Shown here: one piece after another, positions 42,908-52,288 of the stretch
How positions within the stretch are numbered: the stretch's first letter is position 1
How the letters are laid out: each line of letters starts with the position of its first letter
NCBI GenBank assembly: GCA_020850535.1
Contig: JADZEM010000013.1
Location: 120,181 to 184,180 of the forward strand
DNA length: 64,000 nucleotides
Reading direction: 5' to 3'
Origin: Chloroflexota bacterium
GTDB lineage: Bacteria; Chloroflexota; UBA6077; JACCZL01
Translations under genes and position numbers: made by a program
The notes under the pieces: generated by a model
The model's input: the letters and a program-made list of their open reading frames with translations, nothing else
What the model was told of the DNA's origin: nothing
Databases searched by the model: none

Positions 42908-44017
42908 TCATGCCAGCGGCTCCAGGTCGCCCCGCCCTTCGAGCGCGCGCAACCCTACCAGGAGCACGCGGCGACGGTCCTCCTCGTCCAGGACGGCGTC
43001 CATCACGTCCCGCACGAACTGCCCGCGCACCGTCGGCTCGTCCACGATGCGATCCAGGTCGTAGGCCGGCTGCAGCCGCCCGAGCCGCACCTGGATGCCT
43101 TCCAGCACGTGCGGAACCTCCAGCAGGTCGTTCACATGGAGATCCACGCGCGGGTCAAGCTCGCCTTCGACGGTCACGCGGGCCACACCGGTCCGCTCGT
43201 CCAGCAGCGCCGTCAACCGGTCGCGGATGTCCTGCTGGGTGATGCAGCCGCTGATGCTGAGGGTGAGATCGTGCGCCTCGGTGATGCCGACGCGCCGCCG
43301 CTCCCGCGCGACGGTCCCATCAGACGCGACGCTCAGGATGACTGCGCCGCGCTCGCCGTCCTCCCCGAACGTCAGGAAGTCGGGATTGCCGGGGTAGGTG
43401 TAGCGCTCGGCGTCGCGCGGGCGGTGGTAATGGCCCACCAGCGCGTGGTGCAAGCCGGCCGCTTCGATCTGAGGCGCGTAGAACGGGGCGTGCGGCTCGT
43501 GGCCCGGCTCACCCTCTGGGAATGCGCCCCGCTCCGCCCCGTGGAACAGGGCGATGTGCGCTCCCTTCCCCTTGGCCTGGAACCCGTCGAAGAAGTTCAG
43601 CGTGCGGGCGGGCGCGGTGTGCGCGCCACCCCAGAGGGTGACTCCACCCTTCAGCGGGACAGCCGACAGCCGGTCGTCGTGGAAGACGTGGACGTTGCTG
43701 CTCCAGTCGGCGTGGCGGTACGGGCTTTCCGGACCGTACCAGTCATGGTTGCCGGGCGCCAGGAAGACCTGAATCGGGTCCAGCTCCTGGAAGGTCCGCT
43801 CCAGAAAGCCGACGGTGTCCGGCGTGAAGCGCGCCTGCTCGAAGAGGTCGCCGCCGCACAACAGCGCGTCGGCCTCAACCTCCCGCGTCAGGCGCACGAT
43901 GTTGCGGAGCGTCTCGCGGAGCGCCTGCCGCCGCCTGCGCGCCGCAAGCTGGCTCCCCCCGAGCCAGGCGAACGGGGCGTCCAGGTGCAGATCCGCGAAG
44001 AAGACAAGCTTCACCAT
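42908..44017 (-). CDS. YhaO/SbcD-like metallophosphoesterase nuclease
   Basis: 369 residues. Calcineurin-like phosphoesterase motifs in order: FFADLHLDAPF (DxH), LLCGGDLFE (GD), APGNHDWYG (GNHD), IALFHG and VGHYHRP (GHxH). The C-terminal 130 residues form the YhaO-type capping region. Expected to bind two Mn ions and cleave DNA with the ATPase next door, as SbcCD/Mre11-Rad50. The 58-base gap to the ATPase contains two copies of CCGTCGCTGCCCGGCTGG. Start ATG at 44017, with GAGG six to ten bases before. Confidence 0.9.
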   Translation of the reverse strand: MVKLVFFADLHLDAPFAWLGGSQLAARRRRQALRETLRNIVRLTREVEADALLCGGDLFEQARFTPDTVGFLERTFQELDPIQVFLAPGNHDWYGPESPYRHADWSSNVHVFHDDRLSAVPLKGGVTLWGGAHTAPARTLNFFDGFQAKGKGAHIALFHGAERGAFPEGEPGHEPHAPFYAPQIEAAGLHHALVGHYHRPRDAERYTYPGNPDFLTFGEDGERGAVILSVASDGTVARERRRVGITEAHDLTLSISGCITQQDIRDRLTALLDERTGVARVTVEGELDPRVDLHVNDLLEVPHVLEGIQVRLGRLQPAYDLDRIVDEPTVRGQFVRDVMDAVLDEEDRRRVLLVGLRALEGRGDLEPLA

Positions 44018-44176
44018 GAGGAAAATGGTACGCCCCGGCTGCGCTTCACTGGAGGAAATGGGCGTCTTTGTGAGGGGTCTGTGTGACAGGTCGAGGGTCG
44101 TAGATCGTGGGGCGTGGGGGCAGCGGCGCGCGGATGACGGCGCGAGCAGCCGGCTGCGGACGAGGTGGGGAATCGC

Positions 44177-46693
44177 TCACTCAAGTGCGGGCGTCAACGA
44201 CCCGCGCAGCGCTGCCAGGAACGGGCTGGGCGCTTTCGGCCGGCCGGCGTTGCTGTAGGCCGGCCGGCTGAGGATCAGCTGCCGGCGCGCCCGCGTCAGC
44301 GCGACGTAGAACAGGCGGCGCTCCTCCTCGTCGCGGCGGTCGGCCACCGCACGCCGGCGCGGCAGATCGCCGTCTGCGCAGCCGGCCACAAAGACGATGT
44401 CGAACTCCAGCCCCTTCGCCTGGTGAATGGTCAGGACCGGCACGCGCTGCTCGGCGGTTGCCAGCAGGTCGACCTGTGTCGCCAGGGCCGCCCGTTCGAG
44501 GGCGGACCGGAGCGCCGCCGTCGGGGCCTCGTCCAGATCGTCCTCGGCCTCGAAGATGCGGATCAGCTCATCCAGGGCGTGGCGGCGGGCGGGCTCGCTG
44601 GCCACCCGCTCCCGCAGTCCGGATTCGGCCAGCACGCGTTGCAGCAGGGTGGCCGGGCGGGTAGTGGGCAGGAGGGCGCGCCAGCCGTCGAGCTGCCGCG
44701 CCAGCACCTCGAAGTCGGCCCCGCACTCCCGAATGATCCGCTGCCGCTCGGCCTGCCCGCGCGTGGCCCGGTCCACCGTCCAGGCCAGCAGATCGACGGT
44801 CGTTGCCACGTCGTCAGCAGCGCGGTGGCTGGGGCGGTGCGCCAGCCGCAAGCTGACCGAGAGCGCCGCCAGGGTGTGCGGCTCCTGGGGGTGGAAGCGC
44901 CGTGCGAGGTCGAGCGTGTCGAAGCTGGCTGTCGGCGCGAAGGTCAGCCCCAATCGCCCGGCCTGGGCCGCCAGCATCCTGATGTCGAACGCGACGTTGT
45001 GCCCGACGAGCAGCGCCCCTTCCGTGGCCTTCAACAGCCTCCCGATGGCCTCCTCCGGCGGGCGGCCCTCTGCGGCCAGCTTCGCGTCGGAGAGGCCGTG
45101 GACGCCCACGGACTCGCCCACGGGGATCGAGGGCCGCACCAGCGCCGTGTACGACGCCGAGCGTCGGCCGGCCTCCAGCCGCATCGCCGCGATCTCGACG
45201 ATCTCGTCGCGCCGTTCGTCCAGGCCGGTCGTCTCCAGGTCGAAGACGACGACACGGCCCCGGTCGTGGGCGTCCAGCAGCGGCGCGAGCGGGTCGCCGT
45301 GGACGAACGTCCCCAACTGGAAGAAGTCCACCAGCCGCAGCCCGACCGGCTGGCCGTCCCGTGCGATACGCCGCAGCACCTCGTGCCCGATGCCGCGCGT
45401 GGAGCACTCCCAGACCCGCAGCGCCTCGCCCGGCGCTTCGGGGTTGAGGATCAGCTTGAGATAGGCCAGGGCATCTCCGACCTCCGGCCGGCGGAAGAAC
45501 AGCATCCTGGCCGCCGTGACGTGCGGAACGCCCCGCCGGGCCAGCGCCCCGGCGATCTCCTCGCAGTACCAGTTGGTCGGCGCGAGGACGCCGATGGACG
45601 GCAGCGGCACACCGTCCCGCGTGGACAGGGTCTTGACCCGCTCGGCGATCCACCCGGCCTCGCCGCTGACGCTCTCCGCGACGTGCTCCTGGACCGGCTC
45701 GCCGTCCGGGAGCGATGGCGCGGCTGTCAGCCGTGTCACCCGCTGACGCAGCGTGCCAGCGAAGGCGTCGGCAGCGTGGATCAGGGCGCGGGTGGCGCGG
45801 TGGTTGTCAGTCAGCCCGACTTCGAGGACGCCGCCGAACTCGCGGCGGAAGCGCGCCATCAGGCGGTCTGGCGTGGCGCCGCGCCACTCATAGATGGTCT
45901 GGTCGAGATCCCCGAACAGGGCCAGGTTGCGAGACCGCCCGGCCAGCGTCGCCACCACCTCGTACTCGGAGAGGTGGGTATCCTGGATCTCGTCCACCTG
46001 GACGAGGTCGTAGCGGCTGGCCCAGCGCTCGCGGATCTCCGGGATGGCGGCGAAGAAGGCGCGGACGTACAGCACCAGATCCGCGAAGTCGATGCGCTGC
46101 CACTGGCTCAAACCGCGCTCGTACTTGCGGGCGGCCTCCTGGTGGCGTGCTTCCCCGAAGCCGGCCCGCGCCCAGGCCTGCCCGATGGGCCACCGGAGAT
46201 CGGCGGTCTGCCAGTGGGTCTTGACGTCCTGCAGCCGGCGGTAGATCTGCTGGGCCTCTTTGTCGTCGTCCTCGGGAGAAGCCAGGATCCGCTTGAGCAT
46301 GGCGATGCTGTCGTGATCCGGGCACACGGCGAATTCGACGGGCAGGCCGACGCGCTTCGCCTCGCGCCGCACGATGTCGGCGCACAACTGGTGGAAGGTG
46401 CGCGGGGCCAGCCGCGTGACCAGATCCGGGAAGCGGCTGGCGATGCGCGTCCGCAGCTCGCGGGCGGCGCGGTTGGTGAACGTGACGCAGAGGATGCGCT
46501 CGGGCGGGATGCCGGCGTCGAGCGCCCGCGCCACGCGCTCGGTCAGGACGGTGGTCTTGCCGGTGCCAGCCGGGGCCAGCGCCAGCACTGCGCCATCCAG
46601 CTGCTCGACGATGGCGCGTTGCTCGGAACTGAGCGCGGCCAGGCTGGGGGCGACGCGCGCAGGCAGGGGCAAGACGGCGGCTGCTTCGGGCAC
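44177..46693 (-). CDS. UvrD/PcrA-type SF1 helicase with embedded DnaQ-type 3'-5' exonuclease
   Basis: 838 residues from GTG 46693 (CGGAG just before); a GTG 17 codons earlier lacks a site. Helicase motifs: Walker A LAPAGTGKTT about 38-48, motif II QVDEIQDTHLSE about 232, motif III LFGDLDQTIYEWRG, then IV-like regions to about 450. Residues about 480-640 are a complete DEDDh exonuclease: VVFDLETTGLD, GHNVAFDIRML, and HRAADDVATT with the final His/Asp. Helicase motifs V (TIHQAKGLEFD, about 755) and VI (LFYVALTRAR, about 793) come afterwards, so the exonuclease is inserted within the motor. Predicted DNA-unwinding and degrading repair enzyme. Confidence 0.93.
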   Translation of the reverse strand: MPEAAAVLPLPARVAPSLAALSSEQRAIVEQLDGAVLALAPAGTGKTTVLTERVARALDAGIPPERILCVTFTNRAARELRTRIASRFPDLVTRLAPRTFHQLCADIVRREAKRVGLPVEFAVCPDHDSIAMLKRILASPEDDDKEAQQIYRRLQDVKTHWQTADLRWPIGQAWARAGFGEARHQEAARKYERGLSQWQRIDFADLVLYVRAFFAAIPEIRERWASRYDLVQVDEIQDTHLSEYEVVATLAGRSRNLALFGDLDQTIYEWRGATPDRLMARFRREFGGVLEVGLTDNHRATRALIHAADAFAGTLRQRVTRLTAAPSLPDGEPVQEHVAESVSGEAGWIAERVKTLSTRDGVPLPSIGVLAPTNWYCEEIAGALARRGVPHVTAARMLFFRRPEVGDALAYLKLILNPEAPGEALRVWECSTRGIGHEVLRRIARDGQPVGLRLVDFFQLGTFVHGDPLAPLLDAHDRGRVVVFDLETTGLDERRDEIVEIAAMRLEAGRRSASYTALVRPSIPVGESVGVHGLSDAKLAAEGRPPEEAIGRLLKATEGALLVGHNVAFDIRMLAAQAGRLGLTFAPTASFDTLDLARRFHPQEPHTLAALSVSLRLAHRPSHRAADDVATTVDLLAWTVDRATRGQAERQRIIRECGADFEVLARQLDGWRALLPTTRPATLLQRVLAESGLRERVASEPARRHALDELIRIFEAEDDLDEAPTAALRSALERAALATQVDLLATAEQRVPVLTIHQAKGLEFDIVFVAGCADGDLPRRRAVADRRDEEERRLFYVALTRARRQLILSRPAYSNAGRPKAPSPFLAALRGSLTPALE

Positions 46694-46939
46694 GCTCCGA
46701 GGATACGAGGCTGTGGCGCACCCTGTACAGCGGCAGCGCGTCACAAGTGGGGGACAGAGACGGTGTCAGCCGGCCGCCGCGTCTGGGGGCCGACGGGTGC
46801 AGGACCGGGCCTGACCGTGCTGATCCCCCTGACCGAGGCGATGCTGGACGCCGTATCCGCCGCGGCTGTTCCGGGTAGAATCCGCCTCGCAGGCGACAGC
46901 TGTTGCCGTCGCTGCGTGTCAGACGGAGGGGAAGCGCCC

Positions 46940-48202
46940 ATGAGCGAGTCGGCCGACCAGCGCCGGTCAGGTGAGGTAGGAGCAGCGCAGCAGACCGGTG
47001 GCACAGCCCCGCGCCGAGGGCCACTCGCCGGCGTGCGGGTGCTGGAGCTTGGCTCGCTGATCGCCGGGCCGTTCTGCGGGCGCATCCTGGCCGACTTCGG
47101 CGCGGAGGTGCTGAAGATCGAGCCGCCGGGCGCTGGCGACCCGCTGCGGACCTGGAGCCTCGTCACCGAGCACGGCTCGCTGTGGGCCATGACCCAGTCA
47201 CGCAACAAGGAGAGCGTGACCGTCGATCTCCGCACGGCCGAGGGGCGGGAGATCGTCTGCGGGCTGGCGCTTGAGAGCCAGGTGGTCATCGAGAATTTTC
47301 GGCCCGGCCGCATGGAGGAGTGGGGCCTCGGCTGGGAGCAGCTTGCCCAGGAGAACCCGGCCCTGGTGATGGTCCGCATCTCGGGCTTCGGGCAGACCGG
47401 GCCGTACAGCCACCGGCCGGGCTTCGGGAACATCGCCGAGTCGATGGGGGGCATCCGCTACATCACCGGCTGGCCGGACCGGCCGCCGATGCGGGTCGGC
47501 CTGAGCATCGGCGACAGCATCGCCGCGCTCTACGCGGTGATCGGCACGATGATGGCGCTGCGCGAGGCCGAGCGGACCGGCCACGGGCAGGTGGTGGACG
47601 TGGCGCTCTCGGAGTCGGTCTTCTCGATGCTGGAGGCCATCGTCCCCGAGTACGGCTACGACGGCCGCGTGCGCGAGCGGACCGGCAACCTGCTGGGCGG
47701 GGCCGCCCCGACTAACATGTACCCCACGGCAGACGAGCGCTGGCTGGCTATCGGGGCCAACGGCGACGGCATCTTCAAGCGGTTCACCGCAGCCATCGGT
47801 CAGCCCGAGCTTGCCCACGATCCGCGCTTCTCCTCGAATCAGGCCCGCCGCGCCAACGTCGAGATGCTGGATCAGCTCATCGCGGAGTGGACGCGCGGGC
47901 GCACCCTCGACGACGCGATGGTGGTGCTGGACGCCGCCGACGTGCCGGCCGGCCCGGTCTACTCCGTGAAGGACATCGCCGAAGACCCGCAGTACCAGGC
48001 CCGCGAGATGCTGGTGGACCTCCCAGACCCACGGCTCGGACATCTGCTGATGCCCGGGGTCGTCCCGAAGCTGAGCCGCACGCCCGGCGAGGTGCGCGCA
48101 GCGGGGCCAGAGCTTGGCGCGCAGACGCTGTCGGTGCTCGGAAGCCTGCTGGGCCTGGACGCCGAGCAGTTGGCGGACCTCCAGGGGCGCAAGGTTATCT
48201 GA
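46940..48202 (+). CDS. CaiB/BaiF family (type III) CoA-transferase
   Basis: 420 residues from ATG 46940 behind GGAGGGG; the much longer open frame to the left is an antisense shadow of the helicase. Motifs: GVRVLELGSLIAGPFCGRILADFGAEVLKIEPPGAGDPLR, NKESVTVDLRTAEGREI, VIENFRPGRM, GFGQTGPY, and the loop with candidate catalytic Asp192 (SIGDSIAAL). Transfers CoA between carboxylic acids via an enzyme-bound anhydride. It converges on a TPP-dependent decarboxylase pair, hinting at organic-acid metabolism. Confidence 0.92.
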   Translation: MSESADQRRSGEVGAAQQTGGTAPRRGPLAGVRVLELGSLIAGPFCGRILADFGAEVLKIEPPGAGDPLRTWSLVTEHGSLWAMTQSRNKESVTVDLRTAEGREIVCGLALESQVVIENFRPGRMEEWGLGWEQLAQENPALVMVRISGFGQTGPYSHRPGFGNIAESMGGIRYITGWPDRPPMRVGLSIGDSIAALYAVIGTMMALREAERTGHGQVVDVALSESVFSMLEAIVPEYGYDGRVRERTGNLLGGAAPTNMYPTADERWLAIGANGDGIFKRFTAAIGQPELAHDPRFSSNQARRANVEMLDQLIAEWTRGRTLDDAMVVLDAADVPAGPVYSVKDIAEDPQYQAREMLVDLPDPRLGHLLMPGVVPKLSRTPGEVRAAGPELGAQTLSVLGSLLGLDAEQLADLQGRKVI

Positions 48203-48218
48203 CGGCTCGGGGGTGAGG

Positions 48219-48773
48219 TCAGCCCAGCGCGTCCATGAAGCGCAGCTTGATCCGCACCGGGTCCACCGGCGGCATGTCTCGCACGGAGTCACGCTCCACG
48301 CGCGCCACCAGCAGGGCCGGCCCCGGATGCTCCAGGCTGGACCGCACCAGCTCCCGCAGCGCCGCCGGGTCAGCGGCACGGGCCGCCTGCCGGATGCCAG
48401 CCCCCTGCGCGATGCCCACCAGATCTGCCGTGTCATGGGTGGAGATCGGCTGGCCGCCCGTCTCCAGGAACGCCCCGTTCTCGAGGATCACCCAGAGCAG
48501 GTTGCGCGGCCGGCGTGCGCCCACCGTCACCATGCTGCCCAGGTTCATCATCGCCGCGCCATCGCCGTCGAGCACCACGACCCGCCGGTCGGGCTGCGCC
48601 AGCGCCAATCCGAGGCCCGTCGAGGATGCCATGCCCATCGCCGCCCACAGGTAGAAGTTGAACGGGCGGTCGCCGGCCGCGTGCAGCAAGTAGGAGGGCG
48701 TCCCCAGGCTCGCGACGACGAGCGCATCGCCGAGGTGCTCGTGCAGGATCTGAACCGCCTCAAGGCTCTTCAT
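48219..48773 (-). CDS. TPP-dependent decarboxylase, pyrophosphate-binding subunit
   Basis: 184 residues, the C-terminal-type TPP domain alone. Contains the TPP/Mg motif VLDGDGAAMMNLGSM followed by the usual AxxxNLLWVILENGAF strand. The LGTPSYLLHAAGD and NFYLWAAMGMASSTGLGLALAQP regions match the beta subunit of sulfopyruvate/phosphonopyruvate decarboxylases (ComE-like). Encoded one base overlapping (TGATG) after its partner. The two subunits build one active site at their interface. Substrate is uncertain because ComDE-like pairs act on several 3-substituted pyruvates. Confidence 0.88.
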   Translation of the reverse strand: MKSLEAVQILHEHLGDALVVASLGTPSYLLHAAGDRPFNFYLWAAMGMASSTGLGLALAQPDRRVVVLDGDGAAMMNLGSMVTVGARRPRNLLWVILENGAFLETGGQPISTHDTADLVGIAQGAGIRQAARAADPAALRELVRSSLEHPGPALLVARVERDSVRDMPPVDPVRIKLRFMDALG

Positions 48774-49294
48774 CAGCGGCGCTTCCCCCCGGTCAGCAGC
48801 GTCGAGGCGATGATGGCGACCGGCTGGCTCGTCGAGAACGCCGTGTAGATCGCCTGATCCACCGTCGTCTCGACCTCGCTCAACCGCTCCAGGGTCACCG
48901 TCTCGATCCCGAGCGCATCCAGCACCTTCGGCACGGCCCGCCCGGCCGGCACCTGGCTCGGATTGAACTCGGAGAGCCGGCCTCTCGGCGTGATCAGCAT
49001 GACGAACGGGATGCGGTACGCCATTGGCAGGCCGCCGAGCGCGTTCACGCAGGTGCCCAGGCCGCTGCTCTGCATCAGGAGCGCCCCGCGCGTCCCGCCG
49101 AGGTAGGCGCCGCTGAGCACGCCAACCCCTTCTTCCTCACGGGTCAGCTGGAGCACTTGCAGGTCAGGATCGGCGTCGCACGTGCCGATCAGCCCGACCA
49201 ATGCCGCATCCGGCACGTGCACCACCAGCCCGATGCCGTGCGCCTTGAAGCGCTCGTAGACGATCTGCCACCACGGGCTTCCTGTGTCAGCCAT
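48773..49294 (-). CDS. TPP-dependent decarboxylase, pyrimidine-binding subunit
   Basis: 173 residues, the N-terminal-type TPP domain. The cofactor-activating glutamate lies in LTREEEGVGVLSGAYLGG, and GALLMQSSGLGTCVNALGGLPMAYRIPFVMLI matches the ComD-like alpha subunit of sulfopyruvate decarboxylase. Works with the adjacent pyrophosphate subunit in a heteromeric complex. First gene of a two-gene unit, stop and start overlapping. Divergent from the chemoreceptor at 49547. Short leader without an obvious ribosome-binding site. Confidence 0.88.
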   Translation of the reverse strand: MADTGSPWWQIVYERFKAHGIGLVVHVPDAALVGLIGTCDADPDLQVLQLTREEEGVGVLSGAYLGGTRGALLMQSSGLGTCVNALGGLPMAYRIPFVMLITPRGRLSEFNPSQVPAGRAVPKVLDALGIETVTLERLSEVETTVDQAIYTAFSTSQPVAIIASTLLTGGKRR

Positions 49295-49546
49295 ACCGGG
49301 TGAGTGTAGCAGCCAGCCCCTGTGAGATCGACCGCCCGCGCCACTTCCGTCGGGTCCGTACCGTTCTGTCCATCAGCGGGGCGTGCACCCGCGGCCCAGC
49401 AGCCGCGAGGGCAACCATCCCGCCCCCCGCTGCGCGATGCGTTCAACATGATGATGAGCCATTGCGTCGGCAGATGACCCCCAGCCACGACTCTGACAGC
49501 CGTGATTCGCCGAGCGACACGGCGCGCGTACTCAGGAGGACTCGCC

Positions 49547-51361
49547 GTGCACCCGATCATGAACGTGCGTCTCCAGACCAAAGTGTTCGGGGCCCTGGCC
49601 GGCGTGCTGCTCGCCATGCTGGCCATTGGATGCGGCTCGGCGTGGATGCTCAGCGGCCAGAGCGAGGCGCTGCCGCGGCTGTTCCGGGAGCACGCGGGGG
49701 CGGTCGGACCGCAGGGGGTGGCGGCAGCCGAGCGAGCCTCCGCCGATCTGGTGCGCCTGATCTGGACCGTCTCGCTGCTGCCGGCCGTCGTCACCGTCCT
49801 GGGTTTCAGCGCAGCGTTCGTCTTCGCCCGGACCATGATCAAGACCGTCGAGGATACGTCGGCCGCCGTCCGGCAGATCGCCACGTCCGATCTGCCGTCC
49901 TTCGTCAGCGCCATGGAATCCCTCTCGGCGGGCGACCTGACGCACGGCGTGACGGTGAGCACGCGCCCGCTCGATGCTCCGTATGAGGACGAGTTCGGGC
50001 AGATGGCCCGGGCTGTCAACGATCTGGTGAGCGGCCTGGACGCGGCCGGGCAGGCGTTTGCGGAGATGAGCGGCGGCCTGCACGTCCTCGTCGGGCAGGT
50101 GCAGATCGAGTCGGAACGGCTGACCGGCGTGGCCCGCCAGTCTGAGGACGCCGCCGGGCAGGCCCGGACCGTCGCCGACCACGTCACCCGCGCCATCGCC
50201 GATCTGGCGGAGGGCGCGCAGGAGACCAGCCGCTCGGTGCAGAAGTCGTCGGTCGCCATCCATCAACTCGGCCAGAGCATTGTCGGGATCGCCGATGGCG
50301 CGAGCGAGCAGGCGACACAGCTCCAGTCGATGGCCGCGACGGTGGGCGAGATGGCCTCGGACGTGGACACGATGGCCGCCAACGCCAACCATGCCAGCGA
50401 GGTGAGCCACGGCGTGCTGCGCGCCGCTCGGGACGGCGAGCAGGCGGTGGGCGAGACGGTCCACGAGATCGACGCGATCCGCGACGTGGTCGAGCAGGTG
50501 GCCGGGCGGATCGAGTCGCTCGGGGCGCTGGGCGAGAAGATCGGCGCGGTGGTCGAGACCATCGACGATATCGCTGCCCAGACGAACTTGCTGGCCCTGA
50601 ACGCCGCTATCGAGGCCGCCCGGGCCGGCGAGCACGGGCGGGGCTTCGCGGTGGTGGCTGACGAGGTTCGCAAGCTGGCCGAGCGCTCCCAGCGCGAGAC
50701 CAAGGGCATCTCGGAGCTGATCCGCGAGGTGCAGGCCGGCACCCGCGACGCCGTCAATGCGATGGGCGACGGTACCCGCCGCGTCGAGCAGAGCGCCCAG
50801 AAGGCCGGTGCGGCCGGCTCGTCGTTGCGGGAGATCCTGCACGCCGTCTCGACGGTGGTGGAGCAGATCTCGGACATCGCCGAGGCTTCGCAGCAGATGA
50901 CGGTCCGGGTCCACCGGGTGGTCACGGGCATGCAGAACGTGGGAGCGATTGCCGAGTCGAACAGCGCCGCCACCGCCGAGATGGCGCAGCAGTCACGACA
51001 GGTGGGGCTGTCCAGCCAGTCGATTGGCGCGGTGATCGAAGAGAGCACGGCGGCGGTTGCCCAGGTCTCGGTGGCTGCTGAGGAGATGAGCGCCCAGGTC
51101 AACGAGCTGTCGGCGCAGGCCGAGACGCTGGTGGTCACCGCCGAGCAGCTGGAGCAGGCGACGGCGCACTTCCGGACGCAGCCCGGACAGACGGTCAGGA
51201 GCGGTCAGCCCGCCAGGATGGAGCCCGCCAGGATGGAGCCCGTCAGGATGGAGCCCGTCAGGATGGAGTCTGCCAGGATGCAGCCCGGCCGCCCGGCCTC
51301 GGTGACGCCGCGCCGCCGCCGCACGGACTGGGTGCGGCCGTCGGAGGAGACAGGCTACTGA
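49547..51361 (+). CDS. Methyl-accepting chemotaxis protein lacking a sensor domain
   Basis: 604 residues from GTG 49547 with AGGAGGA six bases upstream. Two membrane helices (about 13-35 and 71-94) enclose only about 35 extracytoplasmic residues, too few for a ligand-binding domain. HAMP-like region about 95-165, long helical methylation region, then the signalling tip [40 protein letters not shown], the invariant hairpin that contacts CheW and CheA. Five pentapeptide repeats (ARMEP type) end about 20 residues before the C-terminus. Perhaps senses the membrane, or an associated partner. Confidence 0.93.
   Translation: MHPIMNVRLQTKVFGALAGVLLAMLAIGCGSAWMLSGQSEALPRLFREHAGAVGPQGVAAAERASADLVRLIWTVSLLPAVVTVLGFSAAFVFARTMIKTVEDTSAAVRQIATSDLPSFVSAMESLSAGDLTHGVTVSTRPLDAPYEDEFGQMARAVNDLVSGLDAAGQAFAEMSGGLHVLVGQVQIESERLTGVARQSEDAAGQARTVADHVTRAIADLAEGAQETSRSVQKSSVAIHQLGQSIVGIADGASEQATQLQSMAATVGEMASDVDTMAANANHASEVSHGVLRAARDGEQAVGETVHEIDAIRDVVEQVAGRIESLGALGEKIGAVVETIDDIAAQTNLLALNAAIEAARAGEHGRGFAVVADEVRKLAERSQRETKGISELIREVQAGTRDAVNAMGDGTRRVEQSAQKAGAAGSSLREILHAVSTVVEQISDIAEASQQMTVRVHRVVTGMQNVGAIAESNSAATAEMAQQSRQVGLSSQSIGAVIEESTAAVAQVSVAAEEMSAQVNELSAQAETLVVTAEQLEQATAHFRTQPGQTVRSGQPARMEPARMEPVRMEPVRMESARMQPGRPASVTPRRRRTDWVRPSEETGY
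51211..51285 (+). repeat. Five 15-base tandem repeats coding for pentapeptides in the chemoreceptor tail
   Basis: CGCCAGGATGGAGCC and four variants at exact 15-base spacing. They code for [10 protein letters not shown]-like units near the C-terminus of the receptor. In other bacteria a flexible receptor tail ends in a pentapeptide that tethers CheR and CheB; the sequence here is different. Confidence 0.9.
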
Positions 51362-51451
51362 CGGCCGAACAGGCAGTCTCCTCGGGCATGCCCCGACGGA
51401 ATGCCCCAGGGGGGCCGTCACCGCGAGGTCGTCGGGGTTGTACGTGCGGGG

Positions 51452-52288
51452 TCAGTCCGCGTCGCGGACGCAGCGGAACGTCACCGGCGGCCGGCCGCCC
51501 GGCGGGGTCTGGGCCAGCCCCACGTTCCGGTACGTTGCGCGGAGCATGTCGGGCGTGGCGGTCTGGCCGCCGCCGCGTGTGACCCGCTCGCCAACGGCCT
51601 TCGGATTCTCGCGGCCGTCATCGGGGACGTAGGGATACGGGCGGTAGAGCGAGTCCGTCCACTGCCAGACGTTGCCAGCCATGTCCAGGAGGCCCTCGGG
51701 CGTCGCGCCAGCCGGGTAGCTGCCGACGGCCACGTAGTCGAACAGGCGCACACCGTAGCGTGCGCGGGACGAGTCAGGCGGCTCGTTGCCCCACGGGTAG
51801 GCACGGCCTTCAGCGCCGCGCGCTGCGCGCTCCCACTCAGCCTCCGTCGGCAGCCGGCCACCCCGCCACTCGCAGAACGACCGCGCGCCCTGCCACGGCA
51901 CCGCGACCACCGGGTGCTGCTCGAAGCCCGGCTCGGTGGTGAAGCGCTCGCCCACCCGCCAGATCTTGGCCGGGCGGTCCGACAGATCGTAGACCAGCCC
52001 CTGCGGGCTCTCGACCCCACCGCGCGTGTTGAGGAATCCGGCGAAGCGCGCGTTGGTGACCGGCACCGTGTCCATCTCGAACGTGCGGACCGTCACCATG
52101 TGCGCTGGCCGCTCGTCGAAGATGTCCCCTTCGGCGCCCATCGGGAACGTCCCACCAGCGATGCGAACCATCGTGACCGGCTCGTCCGTCCCGCCAATCG
52201 CCCCGGGGCCGACCGCCCAGGCGATGGTGGCGAGCAGGACGGTGATACTCACCCATCCGCTCACCCAGGCCAGTGTTCCGATCCGCAT
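51452..52288 (-). CDS. Membrane-anchored SUMF1-fold protein without formylglycine-generating cysteines
   Basis: 278 residues with an N-terminal hydrophobic anchor (about 6-30). The SUMF1/FGE-sulfatase fold follows: MVRIAGGTFPMGAEGD, PVHMVTV-like PAHMVTVRTFEMDTVPVTNARFAGFL, GGRLPTEAEWERAARG, YPWGNEPPD, LLDMAGNVWQWTDSLY and VTFRCVRD. The region that would carry the two copper-binding cysteines reads VTRGGGQTATPDMLRATYRN, without cysteine. It is therefore unlikely to make formylglycine. Relatives with this fold include sulfoxide synthases and kinase-linked or ligand-binding proteins. Orphan gene on the minus strand. Confidence 0.87.
   Translation of the reverse strand: MRIGTLAWVSGWVSITVLLATIAWAVGPGAIGGTDEPVTMVRIAGGTFPMGAEGDIFDERPAHMVTVRTFEMDTVPVTNARFAGFLNTRGGVESPQGLVYDLSDRPAKIWRVGERFTTEPGFEQHPVVAVPWQGARSFCEWRGGRLPTEAEWERAARGAEGRAYPWGNEPPDSSRARYGVRLFDYVAVGSYPAGATPEGLLDMAGNVWQWTDSLYRPYPYVPDDGRENPKAVGERVTRGGGQTATPDMLRATYRNVGLAQTPPGGRPPVTFRCVRDAD

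Noticed and set aside
44165..46939. A very long plus-strand open frame merging into the CoA-transferase gene
   Set aside because: It is antisense to the helicase-exonuclease gene, has no domain pattern before residue 926, and the real CoA-transferase begins at ATG 46940 with GGAGGGG. GC-rich coding DNA produces such shadows.
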